Below, piece after piece: positions 44,330-55,732 of a stretch of 64,000 nt of DNA. The notes below the pieces were generated by a model. That model saw only the letters and a list, made by a program, of their open reading frames with translations, did no database searches and was not told the DNA's origin. The stretch is from Olsenella sp. oral taxon 807. Lineage in GTDB: Bacteria; Actinomycetota; Coriobacteriia; Coriobacteriales; Atopobiaceae. The DNA is taken from NCBI RefSeq assembly GCF_001189515.2, contig NZ_CP012069.2, positions 2,046,001 to 2,110,000 on the forward strand, read 5' to 3'. The translations under genes and the position numbers were made by a program. How positions within the stretch are numbered: position 1 is the stretch's first letter; every line of letters starts with the position of its first letter.

Positions 44330-47300
44330 CTACTCAAGCTTCTCGTCACCGTCGCCCCTCTCGACCTGGGAGAGAAGGTCCTGTAGCGACCCCAAGTCCT
44401 CATTGATGACCTGATCGCCACTTTTAATGTCGCTGCCACCGATAAGTTCATCATCGGAGCTGTGCGTGGGGGGAACGGCGGACCCAAGCATGATGTCGTT
44501 ACCTGCGTCAGGCGAGAACACCATGTTCAAAAGTTGAGAGAGGTCCTCGCTGTCCGCCTCATCCTCATCGGGCTCGAGGATGAAGAGGAGGTTATGGGCT
44601 TCGAGACCGTCACGCAGCTCCTCGATTGCCTTTGCACCGATGCCGTCGATGCGCAGCAGGTCATCCTCGGTCTTGCCGATGAGGTCCCCTACGGTCTCGA
44701 TGCCGACCTCGCTGAACTTGTTGGTCCAGCGCTGCGACACCTCAAGGTCGTCGTACAGGTAGAGCTTGGCCTCGTCGTTGGTGAGGGTGCGGCCGTTCTT
44801 GGAGTAGCCACCGTACCCAAAGTCTCCGTCGATCCACTCGGCCTTCTTGGGAAGCTGTTCCTCGACGTCCTTGAGGAAGTCTGGGGCGGACTCGGGCAGC
44901 GGCTTCGTGTCGGCCTTCGCCGCTATGGTCAGCTTGTTGCCGTTATAGGTGAGCTCGACGTCATCATAGGCTCGAAGGCCCGTGCCAGCCGGGATCTTCT
45001 TGCCGACGATAACGTTGGACTTAAGATCCAAAAGGTGGTCCACCTCACCCTTGATGGCACTCTCGGTAAGGACGCCGGCGGTACGGATAAACGACGCGCT
45101 CGAGAGCCACGAGTCGATGGAGCTCGCGACCTTGAGGGTTCCGAGGATGACCGGTTCGGCCTCGGGGGGAACCCCTCCGGCAAGCGTGATGTTGCGAACC
45201 GTGTCGGCGAAGGCGTAGCGATCGACGTACTGGCCGAGTAGGTAGGTGGAGTCACCGGGGTTCGTGACCTGAACGCGACGAAGCATCTGGCGGGCTATGA
45301 CCTCGATGTGCTTGTCGTTGAGCTCGACACCCTGGGAGGTGTAGACGTTCTTGACCGACCTCACGAAGGTGTGCATCGTAGACTCAATGCCCGTGAGCTT
45401 GCGGAGCTTGCGGAAGTTCACGAAGCCCTCGGTAAGCTGGTCGCCGGCGCTAACCTCCACCTCCTGGTCATTCTCGACGGCCTCCTTGATGGCCGGTGTG
45501 AACGAGACGGAGGCCGGCACCTGCCACTCGGCGAGGATGCGGCTGTGGTCCTCAGGATAGAGGATGCGCAGCGTCTTCTCGGCCTGCTCGGTCGTGACCT
45601 GCAGCACACCCGTATAGGGGGCGAGATCCGCCTCGCGTCCCAGTATCTTCTCGTTGACGTTACCGACGACGTCGAACATGCGCGCGACAGTCGGCAGGCC
45701 CTGCGTGATGTCGCTCGCGCCGGCGACGCCGCCCGAGTGGATCGTCCGCATCGTGAGCTGGGTTCCGGGCTCACCGATGGACTGTGCGGCGATGATGCCC
45801 ACCGAGGTACCGATGCTGACGGGACGCCTCGTTGAGAGGTCCCAGCCGTAGCACTTCTGGCAGACCCCGTACTTTGAACGGCAGGTGAGCAGGGCCCTGA
45901 GCTCGACCTTCTCGATGCCGTGTTCAAGCAAGAGATCGATGTCGGCCTCGGAGCCAATGTAGTTATCCTTGGCGATGAGGACCTCACCGGTCTTTGGGTC
46001 GATGACATCGCTCAGGACGCAGCGTCCGACGAGATCGATGTTCTTCACACGCTTCTTGTCCTCGACCTTGATGAGCTCGTAGGTCACGCCCTCGTCGGTC
46101 TCGCAGTCCTCCTCGCGCACGATGACGTCCTGTGCCACATCGACAAGACGTCGGGTAAGGTAACCGGAGTCAGAGGTGTGAGAGGCCGTATCCACGAGAC
46201 CCTTGCGTGCGCCGTAGGTCGAGATGAAGTACTCAAGAGGCTGCAGACCCTCGCGGAAGTTTGCCTTGATGGGCAAATCGATCGTGTCACCCGACATGTC
46301 GGCCATGAGGCCGCGCATGCCCGCGAGCTGGCGCAGCTGCGTCTTGGAGCCACGCGCTCCCGAGTCGGCCATCATGAAGATGGGGTTTTCCTCGCTAAAG
46401 CCCGTGAGCATCTTCTCGCCCAAGGTGTCGGCACAGTCCGTCCAGACCTTGACGACCTCGCCATGGCGCTCGATCTCGGAGAGACGGCCCTTCTCGTAGA
46501 GACCGTTGATGCGATCGACCTTGTTCTGGGCCTCATCAATGAGCTCGGGCTTGTCTTTGGGGATGGCCGCGTCCCACACGGAGACGGACAGCCCCGCCAC
46601 GGTCGCGTAATGAAAGCCCGTCTGCTTGATGGCGTCGAGAATGGTCTCTATCCGGGCGGTGCTGTAGCGATCGCAGCAGTCGTTGACCAGCCTCGAGATA
46701 TCCCCCTTGGACATCTTGTAGTTGATGAAGGGATAATTCGTGGGCAGGCAGTGACGGTTGAGGATGATGCGGCCGGCCGTCGTCACAAAGCGGACGGGCC
46801 GCTCGGTGACATCATAGTCATGCTGCTCGACCCGCTTGCCATCGGCCCCGCCCGTGTCCTCCATCACACGGAAGTACTTCCTGCCGCCCACCTCGACGTT
46901 GGCATCCTTGGCGCTCACGCGCACACTGATCTTGGCCTGGATGTCCAGCGGGTTATGCGACGAGACGTCGGCCTGCCGACCCTCGTCGACGCTGCACTCA
47001 TAGGCGTGCAGGGCGTCGGCAAGGCTCGAGAAGACGCGTCCCTCACCCACGACGCCATCCTTGGCCGTCGTCAGGAAGTAGGTGCCTATGACCATGTCCT
47101 GTGAGGGAACGGTGAGCACCTTGCCGGACGCGGGCGAGCGAAGGTTGTTGATCGAGAGCATCAGCACGCGGGCCTCGGTCTGCGCCTCGGTCGAGAGGGG
47201 CACGTGAGCCGACATCTGGTCGCCATCGAAGTCCGCGTTGAAGGGCGCGCAGACGAGCGGATGCAGGTGGATGGCCTCGCCGTCCACGAGGACGGGCTCG

Positions 47301-48841
47301 AAAGCCTGGATGGACAGGCGGTGCAGCGTCGGTGCGCGGTTCAGGAGCACCAGGCGCCCCTTGATGACCTCGTCGAGGACATCCCAGACCTCGGGGGCAC
47401 GTCGATCGATGGCGCGCTTGGCGGCCTTGATGTTGTCTATCTTGAGCTTGCCGATCTCCTGGAGGTCGACGAGGCGACGCATGACGAAGGGCTTGAAGAG
47501 CTCGAGCGCCATGGAGGAGGGCAGGCCGCACTGGTGCAGCTTGAGCGTGGGATCGACGACGATGACCGAGCGGCCCGAGTAGTCGACGCGCTTTCCGAGC
47601 AGGTTCTGGCGGAAACGCCCCTGCTTACCCTTGAGGGACTCGGCGAGCGACTTCAGGGTGCGCCCGCCGCGCCCCGTGACGGCACGGCCCCGGCGCCCGT
47701 TGTCGAAGAGGGCATCCACGGACTCCTGCAGCATGCGCTTCTCGTTGTTGACGATGATCGCGGGAGCGTCAAGGTCGAGCAGGCGCTTGAGGCGGTTATT
47801 GCGGTTGATGACGCGGCGGTAGAGGTCGTTGAGGTCTGAGGTGGCAAAACGACCACCGTCGAGCGGCACCATGGGACGCAGATCGGGTGGGATCACGGGA
47901 ATAACGTCCAAGATCATGTCAGCCGGATCATTGCCGCCCTTGAGGAAGGCGTCCACGATCTCAAGACGCTTGACGGCCTTCTCCTTTCGCTGCTTCTGAG
48001 CCTCCTCCGAGACGACGGTGGCGCGCAGCTCCTCCGCCTCTTTGTCGAGATCAACGCTGCGCAGAAGCTCGCGCACGGCCTCGGCGCCCATGCCGCCCTT
48101 GAAGTAGATGGCGTAATAGCGCCTCATCTCGGTGAAGAGGCTCTCGTCCGAGATGAGCTCGCCCTCCTCGAGCTGCATGAACTTGTTGAAGGCCTCCTTG
48201 CGAAGCTGCTTCTCCTCCTCGTACTCCTCCCTGAGGTCAGCGATGCCCATGCTGATCTCGTCGGCAGAGAGGGGTTCTATGCCCTCGGCCTCGGAGGCCT
48301 CGCCCTGGGCCTTGAGACGCTCGATCTCGTCGTCACGCTCGGCATCGAGCTCCTCGATGTCGGCTGCCAGCTCCTCCTTGAGGGTCTCGGCATCGACCTC
48401 ACGGGCCTCTGCGTCCACGGAGGTGATCACGTAACTTGCGAAGTAGAGGATCTTCTCGAGGTCCTTGGTCTTGATATCCAGAAGGCGCGAGAGCGGGAAG
48501 CTCGTGGGGCTCTTGAAGTACCAGATATGGCTCACGGGAGCGGCGAGCTCGATGTGGCCCATGCGCTCACGACGCACCTTGGCGCTCGTAACCTCAACGC
48601 CACAGCGCTCACAGACGATGCCCTTGAAGCGAATACCCTTGTACTTGCCGCAGGAGCACTCCCAGTCCTTGGAGGGACCAAAGATCTTCTCGCAGAAGAG
48701 GCCGTCCTTCTCGGGCTTCAGCGTACGGTAGTTAATGGTCTCGGGCTTCTTGACCTCGCCCCTGGACCACTTGCGAATCTCGTCGGAGGATGCAAGCGAA
48801 ATCTTGATCGCGTCGAAATCGGTGGAATCGAAATCTGCCAC
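44330..48841 (-). CDS. rpoC: RNA polymerase beta' subunit with C-terminal HhH (alpha-CTD-like) segment
   Basis: A 1503-residue catalytic subunit of RNA polymerase. Zinc site 1 is Cys62, Cys64, Cys77 and Cys80; the active-site Mg motif NADFDGDQM is at 535-543; the second zinc site includes [11 protein letters not shown]. The order of regions is standard. After the usual end, residues about 1370-1420 ([20 protein letters not shown], then [18 protein letters not shown]) resemble the helix-hairpin-helix alpha-CTD of RpoA, followed by an acidic tail of ~85 residues. GTG start at 48841 with GGAG upstream, 5 nt after the rpoB stop. Confidence 0.98.
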   Translation of the reverse strand: MADFDSTDFDAIKISLASSDEIRKWSRGEVKKPETINYRTLKPEKDGLFCEKIFGPSKDWECSCGKYKGIRFKGIVCERCGVEVTSAKVRRERMGHIELAAPVSHIWYFKSPTSFPLSRLLDIKTKDLEKILYFASYVITSVDAEAREVDAETLKEELAADIEELDAERDDEIERLKAQGEASEAEGIEPLSADEISMGIADLREEYEEEKQLRKEAFNKFMQLEEGELISDESLFTEMRRYYAIYFKGGMGAEAVRELLRSVDLDKEAEELRATVVSEEAQKQRKEKAVKRLEIVDAFLKGGNDPADMILDVIPVIPPDLRPMVPLDGGRFATSDLNDLYRRVINRNNRLKRLLDLDAPAIIVNNEKRMLQESVDALFDNGRRGRAVTGRGGRTLKSLAESLKGKQGRFRQNLLGKRVDYSGRSVIVVDPTLKLHQCGLPSSMALELFKPFVMRRLVDLQEIGKLKIDNIKAAKRAIDRRAPEVWDVLDEVIKGRLVLLNRAPTLHRLSIQAFEPVLVDGEAIHLHPLVCAPFNADFDGDQMSAHVPLSTEAQTEARVLMLSINNLRSPASGKVLTVPSQDMVIGTYFLTTAKDGVVGEGRVFSSLADALHAYECSVDEGRQADVSSHNPLDIQAKISVRVSAKDANVEVGGRKYFRVMEDTGGADGKRVEQHDYDVTERPVRFVTTAGRIILNRHCLPTNYPFINYKMSKGDISRLVNDCCDRYSTARIETILDAIKQTGFHYATVAGLSVSVWDAAIPKDKPELIDEAQNKVDRINGLYEKGRLSEIERHGEVVKVWTDCADTLGEKMLTGFSEENPIFMMADSGARGSKTQLRQLAGMRGLMADMSGDTIDLPIKANFREGLQPLEYFISTYGARKGLVDTASHTSDSGYLTRRLVDVAQDVIVREEDCETDEGVTYELIKVEDKKRVKNIDLVGRCVLSDVIDPKTGEVLIAKDNYIGSEADIDLLLEHGIEKVELRALLTCRSKYGVCQKCYGWDLSTRRPVSIGTSVGIIAAQSIGEPGTQLTMRTIHSGGVAGASDITQGLPTVARMFDVVGNVNEKILGREADLAPYTGVLQVTTEQAEKTLRILYPEDHSRILAEWQVPASVSFTPAIKEAVENDQEVEVSAGDQLTEGFVNFRKLRKLTGIESTMHTFVRSVKNVYTSQGVELNDKHIEVIARQMLRRVQVTNPGDSTYLLGQYVDRYAFADTVRNITLAGGVPPEAEPVILGTLKVASSIDSWLSSASFIRTAGVLTESAIKGEVDHLLDLKSNVIVGKKIPAGTGLRAYDDVELTYNGNKLTIAAKADTKPLPESAPDFLKDVEEQLPKKAEWIDGDFGYGGYSKNGRTLTNDEAKLYLYDDLEVSQRWTNKFSEVGIETVGDLIGKTEDDLLRIDGIGAKAIEELRDGLEAHNLLFILEPDEDEADSEDLSQLLNMVFSPDAGNDIMLGSAVPPTHSSDDELIGGSDIKSGDQVINEDLGSLQDLLSQVERGDGDEKLE

Positions 48842-48846
48842 GTTCG

Positions 48847-51800
48847 CTACTCCTTATCATCATCGGCGGCGATGGCCAGGATCTCATCGGCCACGTCACC
48901 CACAAGGTCGTCCACGCTCTCTGCAGATGAGAGAACCTCCACACTATCCTGGGGGACCTCCTCTGCGGCGGGGACGCTGTTGGGGTTCTTGTACTTGATG
49001 GGCTTGATGTCCAGGGCAAGCGAGCGGATCTCCTTGACGAGCACCTTGAAGGACTCCGGGATGCCAGGCGCAGGGACGTTCTCACCCTTGACGATGGCCT
49101 CGTAGGTCTTCACGCGCCCGTTGGTGTCGTCCGACTTGACCGTGAGGATCTCCTGCAGGACGTTGGAGGCGCCGTAGGCATAGAGGGCCCAGACCTCCAT
49201 CTCGCCAAAGCGCTGGCCACCAAACTGCGCCTTGCCACCGAGCGGCTGCTGGGTGACGAGGCTGTACGGACCGGTCGAGCGTGCGTGGATCTTATCGTCC
49301 ACCATATGGCCGAGCTTGAGGATGTAGCTCGTGCCCACCGTGATGGGGTTCTTAAAAGGCTCGCCGGTGCGGCCGTCATAGAGGATGGTCTTGCCCTCGT
49401 GGAGCTGCGGGACGAACTCCTTTCTCATGTGCTCGCCAAAGTCACGCCTCGCCCTATTCATCATGTTGATGTTGGTGCGGCGCAGCGCCTCAGCCACCTC
49501 TTTGTCGGTGGCACCGTCAAAGAGTGGTGTGGCGACAAGCATGTCCCCCTCGACGACCCTATCGGAGTTGTCGCTCTCGGTATCCCAGCCATGAGCTGCA
49601 GCCCAGCCGAGGTGGCACTCCATGAGCTGCCCCACGTTCATGCGGGAGGGGACGCCCAGGGGATCGAGTAGGACGTCAACAGGGGTGCCGTCGACCATGT
49701 AGGGCATGTCCTCGACAGGTAGGACCTTGCAGACGACGCCCTTGTTGCCGTGGCGCCCGGCGACCTTGTCACCCTGTTGGATCTTGCGACGCTGGGCGAC
49801 GAAGACGCGGATCTGGTCGTTGGTACCCGGCGAGAGCTTTGCGCCCGCATCGCGGCTAAAGTGCACGACGTCGACGACGCGACCGTAGGCGCCATGGGGC
49901 ATCCTCAGCGAGGTATCGCGCACGTCATGCGCCTTCGCGCCAAAGATGGCCCTGAGCAGCCTCTCCTCGGCGGTGAGTGCCGTCTCGCCCTTGGGCGTAA
50001 CCTTGCCCACCAGGATGTCGCCAGGCCCGACCTCGGCGCCGATGCGGATGATGCCCTCGTCGTCGAGGTTGGCGAGCATCTCCTCGGACTGGTTGGGGAT
50101 CTCGCGCGTGATCTCCTCGGGGCCGAGCTTGGTGTCGCGTGCCTCGATCTCGTGCTTCGAGATGTTGATGGACGTCAGCAGATCCTCCTGAACGACACGC
50201 TCGGAGACGATGATGCCGTCCTCGTAGTTGTAGCCCTCCCAAGGCATGTAGGCCACGGTAAGGTTAGCTCCCAAGGCGAGCTCGCCGTGGTCGACGGACG
50301 TGCAGTCTGTGAGGACCTCGCCCATCTGGACCTTTTGGCCCAGACATACCACCGGGCGGTGGTTGATGCAGGTACTCTGGTTGGAGCGCTCGTACTTGGG
50401 AAGGTCGTAGCGCTCTGACTCTCCGGTCTTGTCCGAGGTCACGACCACGTGCGAGGCATCGACCTCGGTCACGGTGCCAGCCTCGTGGGCACAGATGAGC
50501 TCGCCGGAGTCATGGGCGGCTGCACGCTCGAGGCCTGTACCGACCAAGGGCGCATGGCTCCTGATCAAAGGCACGGCCTGGCGCTGCATGTTGGCACCCA
50601 TGAGGGTGCGCTTCGCGTCATCGTGCTCGAGGAAGGGGATGAGGTTGGCCGCGACGGAGAGGAGCTGCCTGGGCGAGACGTCCATGTAGTCGACCTCCGC
50701 GACGTCAACCTGCGCAGGTGCGCCAAAGCTGCCGTCGAAGTTCTTGGTGCGCGCGATGACGTAGTCGGCCTGGACGGTCTCGCCCTCGGCGTTGGTGCGC
50801 ACGAAGCGACCGGTCGCAGGATCGACGGGCGTCGTCGCGGGAGCGATGACGTGGCTCTCCTCCTCGTCGGCGGTCATCCAGTCGATTGTGTCGGTCACGA
50901 CGCCCGCCTCGACGCGACGGTACGGCGTCTCGATGAAGCCATACCTGTTCACGTGCGCATAGAGCGCCAGAGAGCCGATGAGGCCGATGTTGGGACCCTC
51001 GGGCGTCTCGATGGGGCACATGCGCGAGTAGTGCGAGTTGTGGACGTCACGGACGGCCGTCGGCACGTTGGTACGACGGCTGGAACCGGACTTGTGGCCG
51101 GCGAGGCCGCCGGGACCGAGAGCAGAGAGGCGACGCTTGTGCGTGAGGCCCGAGAGCGGGTTGGCCTGGTCCATGAACTGCGAGAGTTGCGAGGAGCCGA
51201 AGAACTCCTTGATGGCAGCGTCGATCGGCCGGATGTTGATGAGCGAGTTGGGCGTGATGTCGTCGGGGTCCTGCGAGACCATGCGCTCGCGGATGACACG
51301 CTCCATGCGACTCATGCCAATGCGGAACTGGTTCTGTACGAGCTCGCCCACCGTCCGGACACGACGGTTACCAAAGTGGTCGATGTCATCGACGGTCTTG
51401 GTCGGGTCGCCATCGTGCAGCGCGAGCAGGTAACGAAGTGCGCTCACGATGTCCTCGCTCGTAAGGACGCGCTCGGTCGCGTCAATGTCAAGGCCAAGCT
51501 TCTTGTTTATCTTATAACGGCCGACCTTGGCAAGGTCATAGCGCTGGCTGCTGAAGTACATGCCATCGAGGAGCGCGGCGGCGTTGTCCCTCGTGGGCGG
51601 CTCACCCGGGCGCTGACGACGGTAGATCTCCAGGAGGGCGTCGTCACGATTGGTCGCGACGTCGCGCTCGATGGTCGAGCGTACGACCTCGGAGTCACCC
51701 AGAAGGTTTAGTATCTCGTCATCGCTCTCGGCGATGCCCAAGGCCCTCAGGAGTACCGTCGCGCTCTGGCGACGCTTGCGGTCAATAGAGACCACAAGAT

Positions 51801-52341
51801 GGCCGTGCTTGTCAACCTCGAACTCGAGCCACGCACCACGGGCGGGGATGAACTGCACGCGGCAGACCTCAACGCCATTGTCCAGCTCCCTGGCAAAGTA
51901 CACGCCGGGAGAGCGGACGAGCTGCGATACGACGACGCGCTCGATACCCTTGATGATGAAGGTACCACGGTCGGTCATGAGCGGAAAGTCGCCCATGAAG
52001 ACGAGCTGCTCCTTCATCTCGCCAGTCGACTTGTTGACAAAGCGCACGCCAACGAGCATCGGCGCCTTGTACGTGAAGTCCTTGGCGACACAGCTGGCGA
52101 TGGACTCGGGCGGCTCGCCAAACATGTGGTCGCCAAAGGTGACCTCCATGGTCTTGGTGGCATCCTCGATGGGCGAGAACTCGGCGAAGGACTCTGACAA
52201 GCCCTCTCCCATGAAGCGCTCGAAGGATTCCTTCTGAACGGAGATGAGGTTGGGAAGTTCCATCGTCGGTGGAATCTTGCTGAAGCTAATGCGCTCACGC
52301 TGCATCTTTGGGGCGACATTGGAAGACGTTGCGGTAGGCAC
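48847..52341 (-). CDS. rpoB: RNA polymerase beta subunit
   Basis: A 1164-residue catalytic subunit. The rifampicin-binding cluster reads [19 protein letters not shown], then [14 protein letters not shown] (about 378-410); Ala393 occupies the place of the usual first Asn (N518 in E. coli numbering). Other hallmarks are [37 protein letters not shown]-type C-terminal clamp contacts and a ~60-residue acidic tail. GTG start with AAGGAAGG upstream. It is preceded by a 277-bp leader with hairpins after rplL and followed 5 nt later by rpoC. Confidence 0.98.
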   Translation of the reverse strand: MPTATSSNVAPKMQRERISFSKIPPTMELPNLISVQKESFERFMGEGLSESFAEFSPIEDATKTMEVTFGDHMFGEPPESIASCVAKDFTYKAPMLVGVRFVNKSTGEMKEQLVFMGDFPLMTDRGTFIIKGIERVVVSQLVRSPGVYFARELDNGVEVCRVQFIPARGAWLEFEVDKHGHLVVSIDRKRRQSATVLLRALGIAESDDEILNLLGDSEVVRSTIERDVATNRDDALLEIYRRQRPGEPPTRDNAAALLDGMYFSSQRYDLAKVGRYKINKKLGLDIDATERVLTSEDIVSALRYLLALHDGDPTKTVDDIDHFGNRRVRTVGELVQNQFRIGMSRMERVIRERMVSQDPDDITPNSLINIRPIDAAIKEFFGSSQLSQFMDQANPLSGLTHKRRLSALGPGGLAGHKSGSSRRTNVPTAVRDVHNSHYSRMCPIETPEGPNIGLIGSLALYAHVNRYGFIETPYRRVEAGVVTDTIDWMTADEEESHVIAPATTPVDPATGRFVRTNAEGETVQADYVIARTKNFDGSFGAPAQVDVAEVDYMDVSPRQLLSVAANLIPFLEHDDAKRTLMGANMQRQAVPLIRSHAPLVGTGLERAAAHDSGELICAHEAGTVTEVDASHVVVTSDKTGESERYDLPKYERSNQSTCINHRPVVCLGQKVQMGEVLTDCTSVDHGELALGANLTVAYMPWEGYNYEDGIIVSERVVQEDLLTSINISKHEIEARDTKLGPEEITREIPNQSEEMLANLDDEGIIRIGAEVGPGDILVGKVTPKGETALTAEERLLRAIFGAKAHDVRDTSLRMPHGAYGRVVDVVHFSRDAGAKLSPGTNDQIRVFVAQRRKIQQGDKVAGRHGNKGVVCKVLPVEDMPYMVDGTPVDVLLDPLGVPSRMNVGQLMECHLGWAAAHGWDTESDNSDRVVEGDMLVATPLFDGATDKEVAEALRRTNINMMNRARRDFGEHMRKEFVPQLHEGKTILYDGRTGEPFKNPITVGTSYILKLGHMVDDKIHARSTGPYSLVTQQPLGGKAQFGGQRFGEMEVWALYAYGASNVLQEILTVKSDDTNGRVKTYEAIVKGENVPAPGIPESFKVLVKEIRSLALDIKPIKYKNPNSVPAAEEVPQDSVEVLSSAESVDDLVGDVADEILAIAADDDKE

Positions 52342-52408
52342 CGGGCACTTCCTTCCTTACATGAAACAAGGCGGCAGTTTGGCAGTAGTGCAGCGTATTA
52401 GAATAACA

Positions 52409-52422
52409 AAGCGTGCACGCTT
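52409..52422. promoter_or_regulatory. 14-bp palindrome upstream of rpoB
   Basis: AAGCGTGCACGCTT is a perfect palindrome about 70 bp before the rpoB start. It could be a protein-binding site or a small RNA hairpin. No known regulator is recognised. Confidence 0.3.
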
Positions 52423-52513
52423 GGTCAAACAGCGATTCCCCCACAGGCTCATGGCTGGTCTCCAAGAGGTGCATACTGCCTCTACCTGCACGTCATCGAT
52501 TTTAATTGTGAGC

Positions 52514-52596
52514 ATCGTGTGGTGTTCCACACGATTCGACCGCAGACGAAGGGCCGAGTCCGAGGACCCGGCCCCAGGGACCCTGGTGTGCCAGGG
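52514..52596 (-). terminator. Three hairpins between rplL and rpoB (attenuator-like)
   Basis: Reading 5' to 3' on the minus strand, CCCTGG/CCAGGG (52581-52596), GGGCCG.GTCC/GGAC.CGGCCC (52551-52574) and ATCGTGTGG/CCACACGAT (52514-52535) each form a stable hairpin within 110 nt of the rplL stop. No long T-tract follows. The position matches the partial terminator and RNase processing site known between rplL and rpoB in E. coli, so reduced read-through or processing is plausible. Confidence 0.55.
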
Positions 52597-52618
52597 CCCG
52601 TGCGAATGCGTACGCAAG

Positions 52619-52996
52619 CTACTTGAGGGTGACCTCGGCACCAGCCTCCTCGAGCTGCTTCTTGGCGGCCTCGGCGTCCTCCTTCTTGGCCCCCTCGATG
52701 ATGACCTTGGGAGCAGCCTCGACGGCATCCTTGGCCTCCTTCAGACCATAGGAGGTCAGGGCGCGGACGACCTTGATGACGGCGATCTTGTTGGAACCGA
52801 ACGAGGTAAGCTCGACGTCGAAGTTGGTCTTCTCCTCGGCAGGTGCCGCGTCGGCGGCCGCCGGGGCGGCGGCTACGGCGACGGGTGCGGCGGCCGAGAC
52901 GCCAAAGACGTCCTCCAGCTCATGGACGAGCTCAGAAAGCTCGAGGGCGGGCATCTCCTTGAGGGCCTCAATGATCTCTTCCTTGGTGACAGCCAT
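52619..52996 (-). CDS. rplL: Ribosomal protein bL12 (L7/L12)
   Basis: A 125-residue stalk protein that recruits translation factors. An N-terminal dimerisation domain ([20 protein letters not shown]) and an Ala-rich hinge (about 35-55) lead to the conserved C-terminal domain ([20 protein letters not shown] ... [12 protein letters not shown]). Ordinary length. It follows rplJ by about 96 bp in the same direction. Confidence 0.97.
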   Translation of the reverse strand: MAVTKEEIIEALKEMPALELSELVHELEDVFGVSAAAPVAVAAAPAAADAAPAEEKTNFDVELTSFGSNKIAVIKVVRALTSYGLKEAKDAVEAAPKVIIEGAKKEDAEAAKKQLEEAGAEVTLK

Positions 52997-53092
52997 GTCA
53001 ATTCTCCTTCATGGGGCAACTTCCTTGGATACCCCTGGTAGTCTCGAACAAACGGTGGTGCGGACTTAAAACCCGACGTGCCCGCAGTGGGT

Positions 53093-53611
53093 CTATGCGG
53101 CGCTCTTTTGCTCCGCAAGCGCGTCGAGCGCCGTGACCAGGCCACGGGCAGGACCGGCCGCAACGGATACGATACCCCTGAGCGGGCTTGCGACGACATA
53201 GACCAGCTGAGCCATGAGCTCCTCGCGACTCGCGAGATCCGCGTAGGCCCTTGCGTCCTCTGCAGAGAGGGCGTTGCCATCGGCGATACCGCCAACCCAC
53301 TCGATCTTTCGCAGGCTCTCCGACTGCTTCTTGATGACCTTCGCAGCATCGACGGGATCCTTCTCGAAGAAGACATAGGCGCAGGTCCCCTCGAGGTTTT
53401 CGATCTCGGGTAGCTGGGCGTTCTTGAGGGCGATCTTGACGATGTTGTTCTTGTACACCTTCATGTGAGCGCCGGCCTCGGTGAGGGCACGGCGAAGCCC
53501 CTGGGTCTCCTTGACGGAAAGGCCCCGATAGTCGATCACAAAGACCCCCTTGGAGTTGTCCAGTGACTCGCTGACCTTCTCGAGCATCGCGACGTTGTTC
53601 TTGTTTGGCAT
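53093..53611 (-). CDS. rplJ: Ribosomal protein uL10
   Basis: A 172-residue stalk base protein. It binds 23S rRNA through its N-terminal domain (VFVIDYRGLSVKETQGLRRAL) and L12 dimers through its C-terminal helix (ARGLVTALDALAEQKS). AAGGAGG seven bases before ATG 53611 is preferred to the in-frame start three codons upstream. In many bacteria this protein represses its own mRNA through the leader; a 266-bp leader with a hairpin is present here. Confidence 0.97.
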   Translation of the reverse strand: MPNKNNVAMLEKVSESLDNSKGVFVIDYRGLSVKETQGLRRALTEAGAHMKVYKNNIVKIALKNAQLPEIENLEGTCAYVFFEKDPVDAAKVIKKQSESLRKIEWVGGIADGNALSAEDARAYADLASREELMAQLVYVVASPLRGIVSVAAGPARGLVTALDALAEQKSAA

Positions 53612-53675
53612 GTGGTACACCTCCTTCGCACGCTGTCGGGCACGCGCCGCCGACGCGGCGGGCCCTCACATAGCA

Positions 53676-53711
53676 AGGACCCCGCTCGGGCAGAAGCCAA
53701 AGCGGGGTCCT
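53676..53711 (-). terminator. Hairpin between rplA and rplJ
   Basis: AGGACCCCGCT (53676-53686) and AGCGGGGTCCT (53701-53711) form a perfect 11-bp stem with a 14-nt loop. It may end the rplKA transcript or be part of the L10 autoregulatory leader. No clear T-tract follows, so the two cannot be separated by eye. Confidence 0.5.
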
Positions 53712-53877
53712 CGAGATACGTTAGCTCTGAGACCACCTCGGCAGGCGGGCTTCCCCTTTAAGCCTTACGGCACCGGCTGTCTTTGGCAGCGGACGTGCAG
53801 TGTTTCAAACAGCTCTTTCGAGCTTCCCTAGTATCGCAGCTGCTGCCCTCCTCGTCAAGAGACCGCAGCGGCGTACG

Positions 53878-54585
53878 CTATGCCGTCATGAAGTCACGGG
53901 TGACGGCGGGATCTATCTTGATACCAGGGCCCATCGTCGAAGATACGGCGACGGACTTAACATAGCGGCCCTTTGCGGTGGAGGGCCTCACCCTCAAAAG
54001 CTCGGAAAAGAGGGTGCCGTAGTTCTCGGCGAGCTGCTCGGCCGTGAAGGAGACCTTGCCCACCGGAACGTGGCAGATGCCATAGCGGTCGGCGCGGTAC
54101 TCGACCCGCCCAGCCTTGAGCTCGCCGACCATCTTCTCGACGTCCATCGTGACGGTACCGAGCTTGGGGTTGGGCATGAGACCGCGGGGGCCGAGGATAC
54201 GGCCAAGACGCCCGACCTTACCCATGAGGTTGGGCGTAGCGATGACCGCGTCGAAGTTGATGGTGCCTTGCTGGATCTCGGCGATAAGGTCATCGGAACC
54301 CACGATGTCAGCGCCGGCAGATTTGGCTTCCTCGGCCTTGGCGCCCTCGGCAAAGACCGCGACGCGAACGCTCTTGCCGGTGCCGTTAGGCAGGCTAATG
54401 GAACCGCGAACGTTCTGGTCGGCCTTGCGGGTGTCAACGCCGAGGCGGACGGAGACCTCGACGGTCTCGTCGAACTTCGCGGCGGAGAGCTCCTTGACGA
54501 GGCGCATCGCCGCAAGCGGGCTGTAGTGCGTGCCCCTCTCGACCTTGGCTGCGGCCGCATTGTACTTCTTTCCGTGCTTTGGCAT
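53878..54585 (-). CDS. rplA: Ribosomal protein uL1
   Basis: A 235-residue large-subunit protein forming the L1 stalk. The start [18 protein letters not shown] and the signature [19 protein letters not shown], with the two-domain order, are standard. In many bacteria it represses the rplK-rplA mRNA. It follows rplK by about 66 bp. Confidence 0.97.
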   Translation of the reverse strand: MPKHGKKYNAAAAKVERGTHYSPLAAMRLVKELSAAKFDETVEVSVRLGVDTRKADQNVRGSISLPNGTGKSVRVAVFAEGAKAEEAKSAGADIVGSDDLIAEIQQGTINFDAVIATPNLMGKVGRLGRILGPRGLMPNPKLGTVTMDVEKMVGELKAGRVEYRADRYGICHVPVGKVSFTAEQLAENYGTLFSELLRVRPSTAKGRYVKSVAVSSTMGPGIKIDPAVTRDFMTA

Positions 54586-54651
54586 AGCTTTTTACCTCCT
54601 GTAGGCAGGTGCGAGGTCAGACGGGCCTGTGCCCTCCCTCGATGTCTGGGT

Positions 54652-55080
54652 TCACTGCGCGATCGTCACGCCCATGGAGCGGGCGGTGCCCGCCACGATC
54701 TTCTTGGCCGCCTCGATGTCATTGGCGTTGAGGTCCGGCATCTTGATCTCGGCGATCTTGGTCAGCTGCTCTTGGGAGAGCTCACCCACCTTGTCACGCT
54801 GAGGAACGCCCGAACCGCTCTTGAGTTTAAGCTCCTTCTTGATGAGCTGGGCGGCAGGGGGAGTCTTGGTGATGAAGTCAAAGCTGCGATCCTCATAGAC
54901 GCTGATCTCGACCGGAATGATGTCGCCGGCCTTGTCCTGCGTGGCAGCATTGAAAGCCTGGCAGAACTGCATGATATTGACCTGGGCGGCACCAAGGGCC
55001 GGTCCGACGGGAGGGGCAGGGTTGGCCTGGCCGGCGGGGATCTGGAGCTTTATGAAGTGGGCGACCTTCTTTGCGGGCAT
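54652..55080 (-). CDS. rplK: Ribosomal protein uL11
   Basis: A 142-residue protein at the GTPase-associated centre. The N-terminal Pro-rich helix region [20 protein letters not shown] and the rRNA-binding C-terminal domain ([18 protein letters not shown] ... [10 protein letters not shown]) are complete. The Pro-rich region is the family's thiopeptide contact site. It follows nusG in the same direction. Confidence 0.97.
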   Translation of the reverse strand: MPAKKVAHFIKLQIPAGQANPAPPVGPALGAAQVNIMQFCQAFNAATQDKAGDIIPVEISVYEDRSFDFITKTPPAAQLIKKELKLKSGSGVPQRDKVGELSQEQLTKIAEIKMPDLNANDIEAAKKIVAGTARSMGVTIAQ

Positions 55081-55177
55081 AGTGTCTTCTCCTTGACTGT
55101 GCGTTTACCTCTATGTGACGCAGCCCCGAGAAGCAATCCTCACCGATACGGGACTGGCGCGAACTCCTTGGACGGCG

Positions 55178-55729
55178 CTACTTGAGCCTCGTACTCACCT
55201 GGTCAAGCGTAAGCTCGACGGGTGTCTCGCGCCCAAAGATCGCGAGCATGACCTTTACCTTACCTGACTCGAGCATGACCTCAGAGACCTCACCCGTGAA
55301 GTCTGCCAGAGGACCGCTCACGACCTTGACCGGCATGCCGGGCTCAAGACTCGTGGTCACAGTCGCACGCTTTGTCTCCGCAGACTGCGAGTCGCGACCA
55401 CGACCCATGAGCTTGTTGAACTCACTGCGACGCAGGGGCACGGGATTGCCCTCGGAACCCACGAAGCCTGTGACACCCGCCGTGTTGCGCACAACGCTCC
55501 AGGTCTCGTCATCGAGCTCCATGCGGACAAGGACGTAGCCCGGAAAGACCTTGACCTCTCTGGTCTCACGCTTGCCACCATCTTTGATCTCGGTGACCTC
55601 CTCGGTCGGGATCTGAATGTCTACTATCCTGTCCTCCATGCCGTAGGTCTCGATGCGCTGATTGAGGTCCGTCTTGACCCTGTTCTCGTAGCCCGAGTAG
55701 GTATGGATCACGTACCAACGCTTAGCCAT
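55178..55729 (-). CDS. nusG: Transcription antitermination factor NusG
   Basis: A 183-residue elongation factor. The NGN domain begins with KRWYVIHTYSGYENRVKTDL and contains FPGYVLVRMELDDETW; the C-terminal KOW domain has GMPVKVVSGPLADFTGEVSEV. It couples RNA polymerase to Rho or the ribosome. ATG 55729 lies three bases after the secE stop; a GTG one codon upstream is in frame but less likely. Confidence 0.97.
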   Translation of the reverse strand: MAKRWYVIHTYSGYENRVKTDLNQRIETYGMEDRIVDIQIPTEEVTEIKDGGKRETREVKVFPGYVLVRMELDDETWSVVRNTAGVTGFVGSEGNPVPLRRSEFNKLMGRGRDSQSAETKRATVTTSLEPGMPVKVVSGPLADFTGEVSEVMLESGKVKVMLAIFGRETPVELTLDQVSTRLK

Positions 55730-55732
55730 CAC

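Noticed and set aside
45920-47104. Long plus-strand frames opposite rpoC and others opposite rpoB (50449-51711), rplA/rplK (53800-55185) and tuf (56558-58012)
   Set aside because: All are mirror frames of essential genes with intact motifs, and have no ribosome-binding site or recognisable family.
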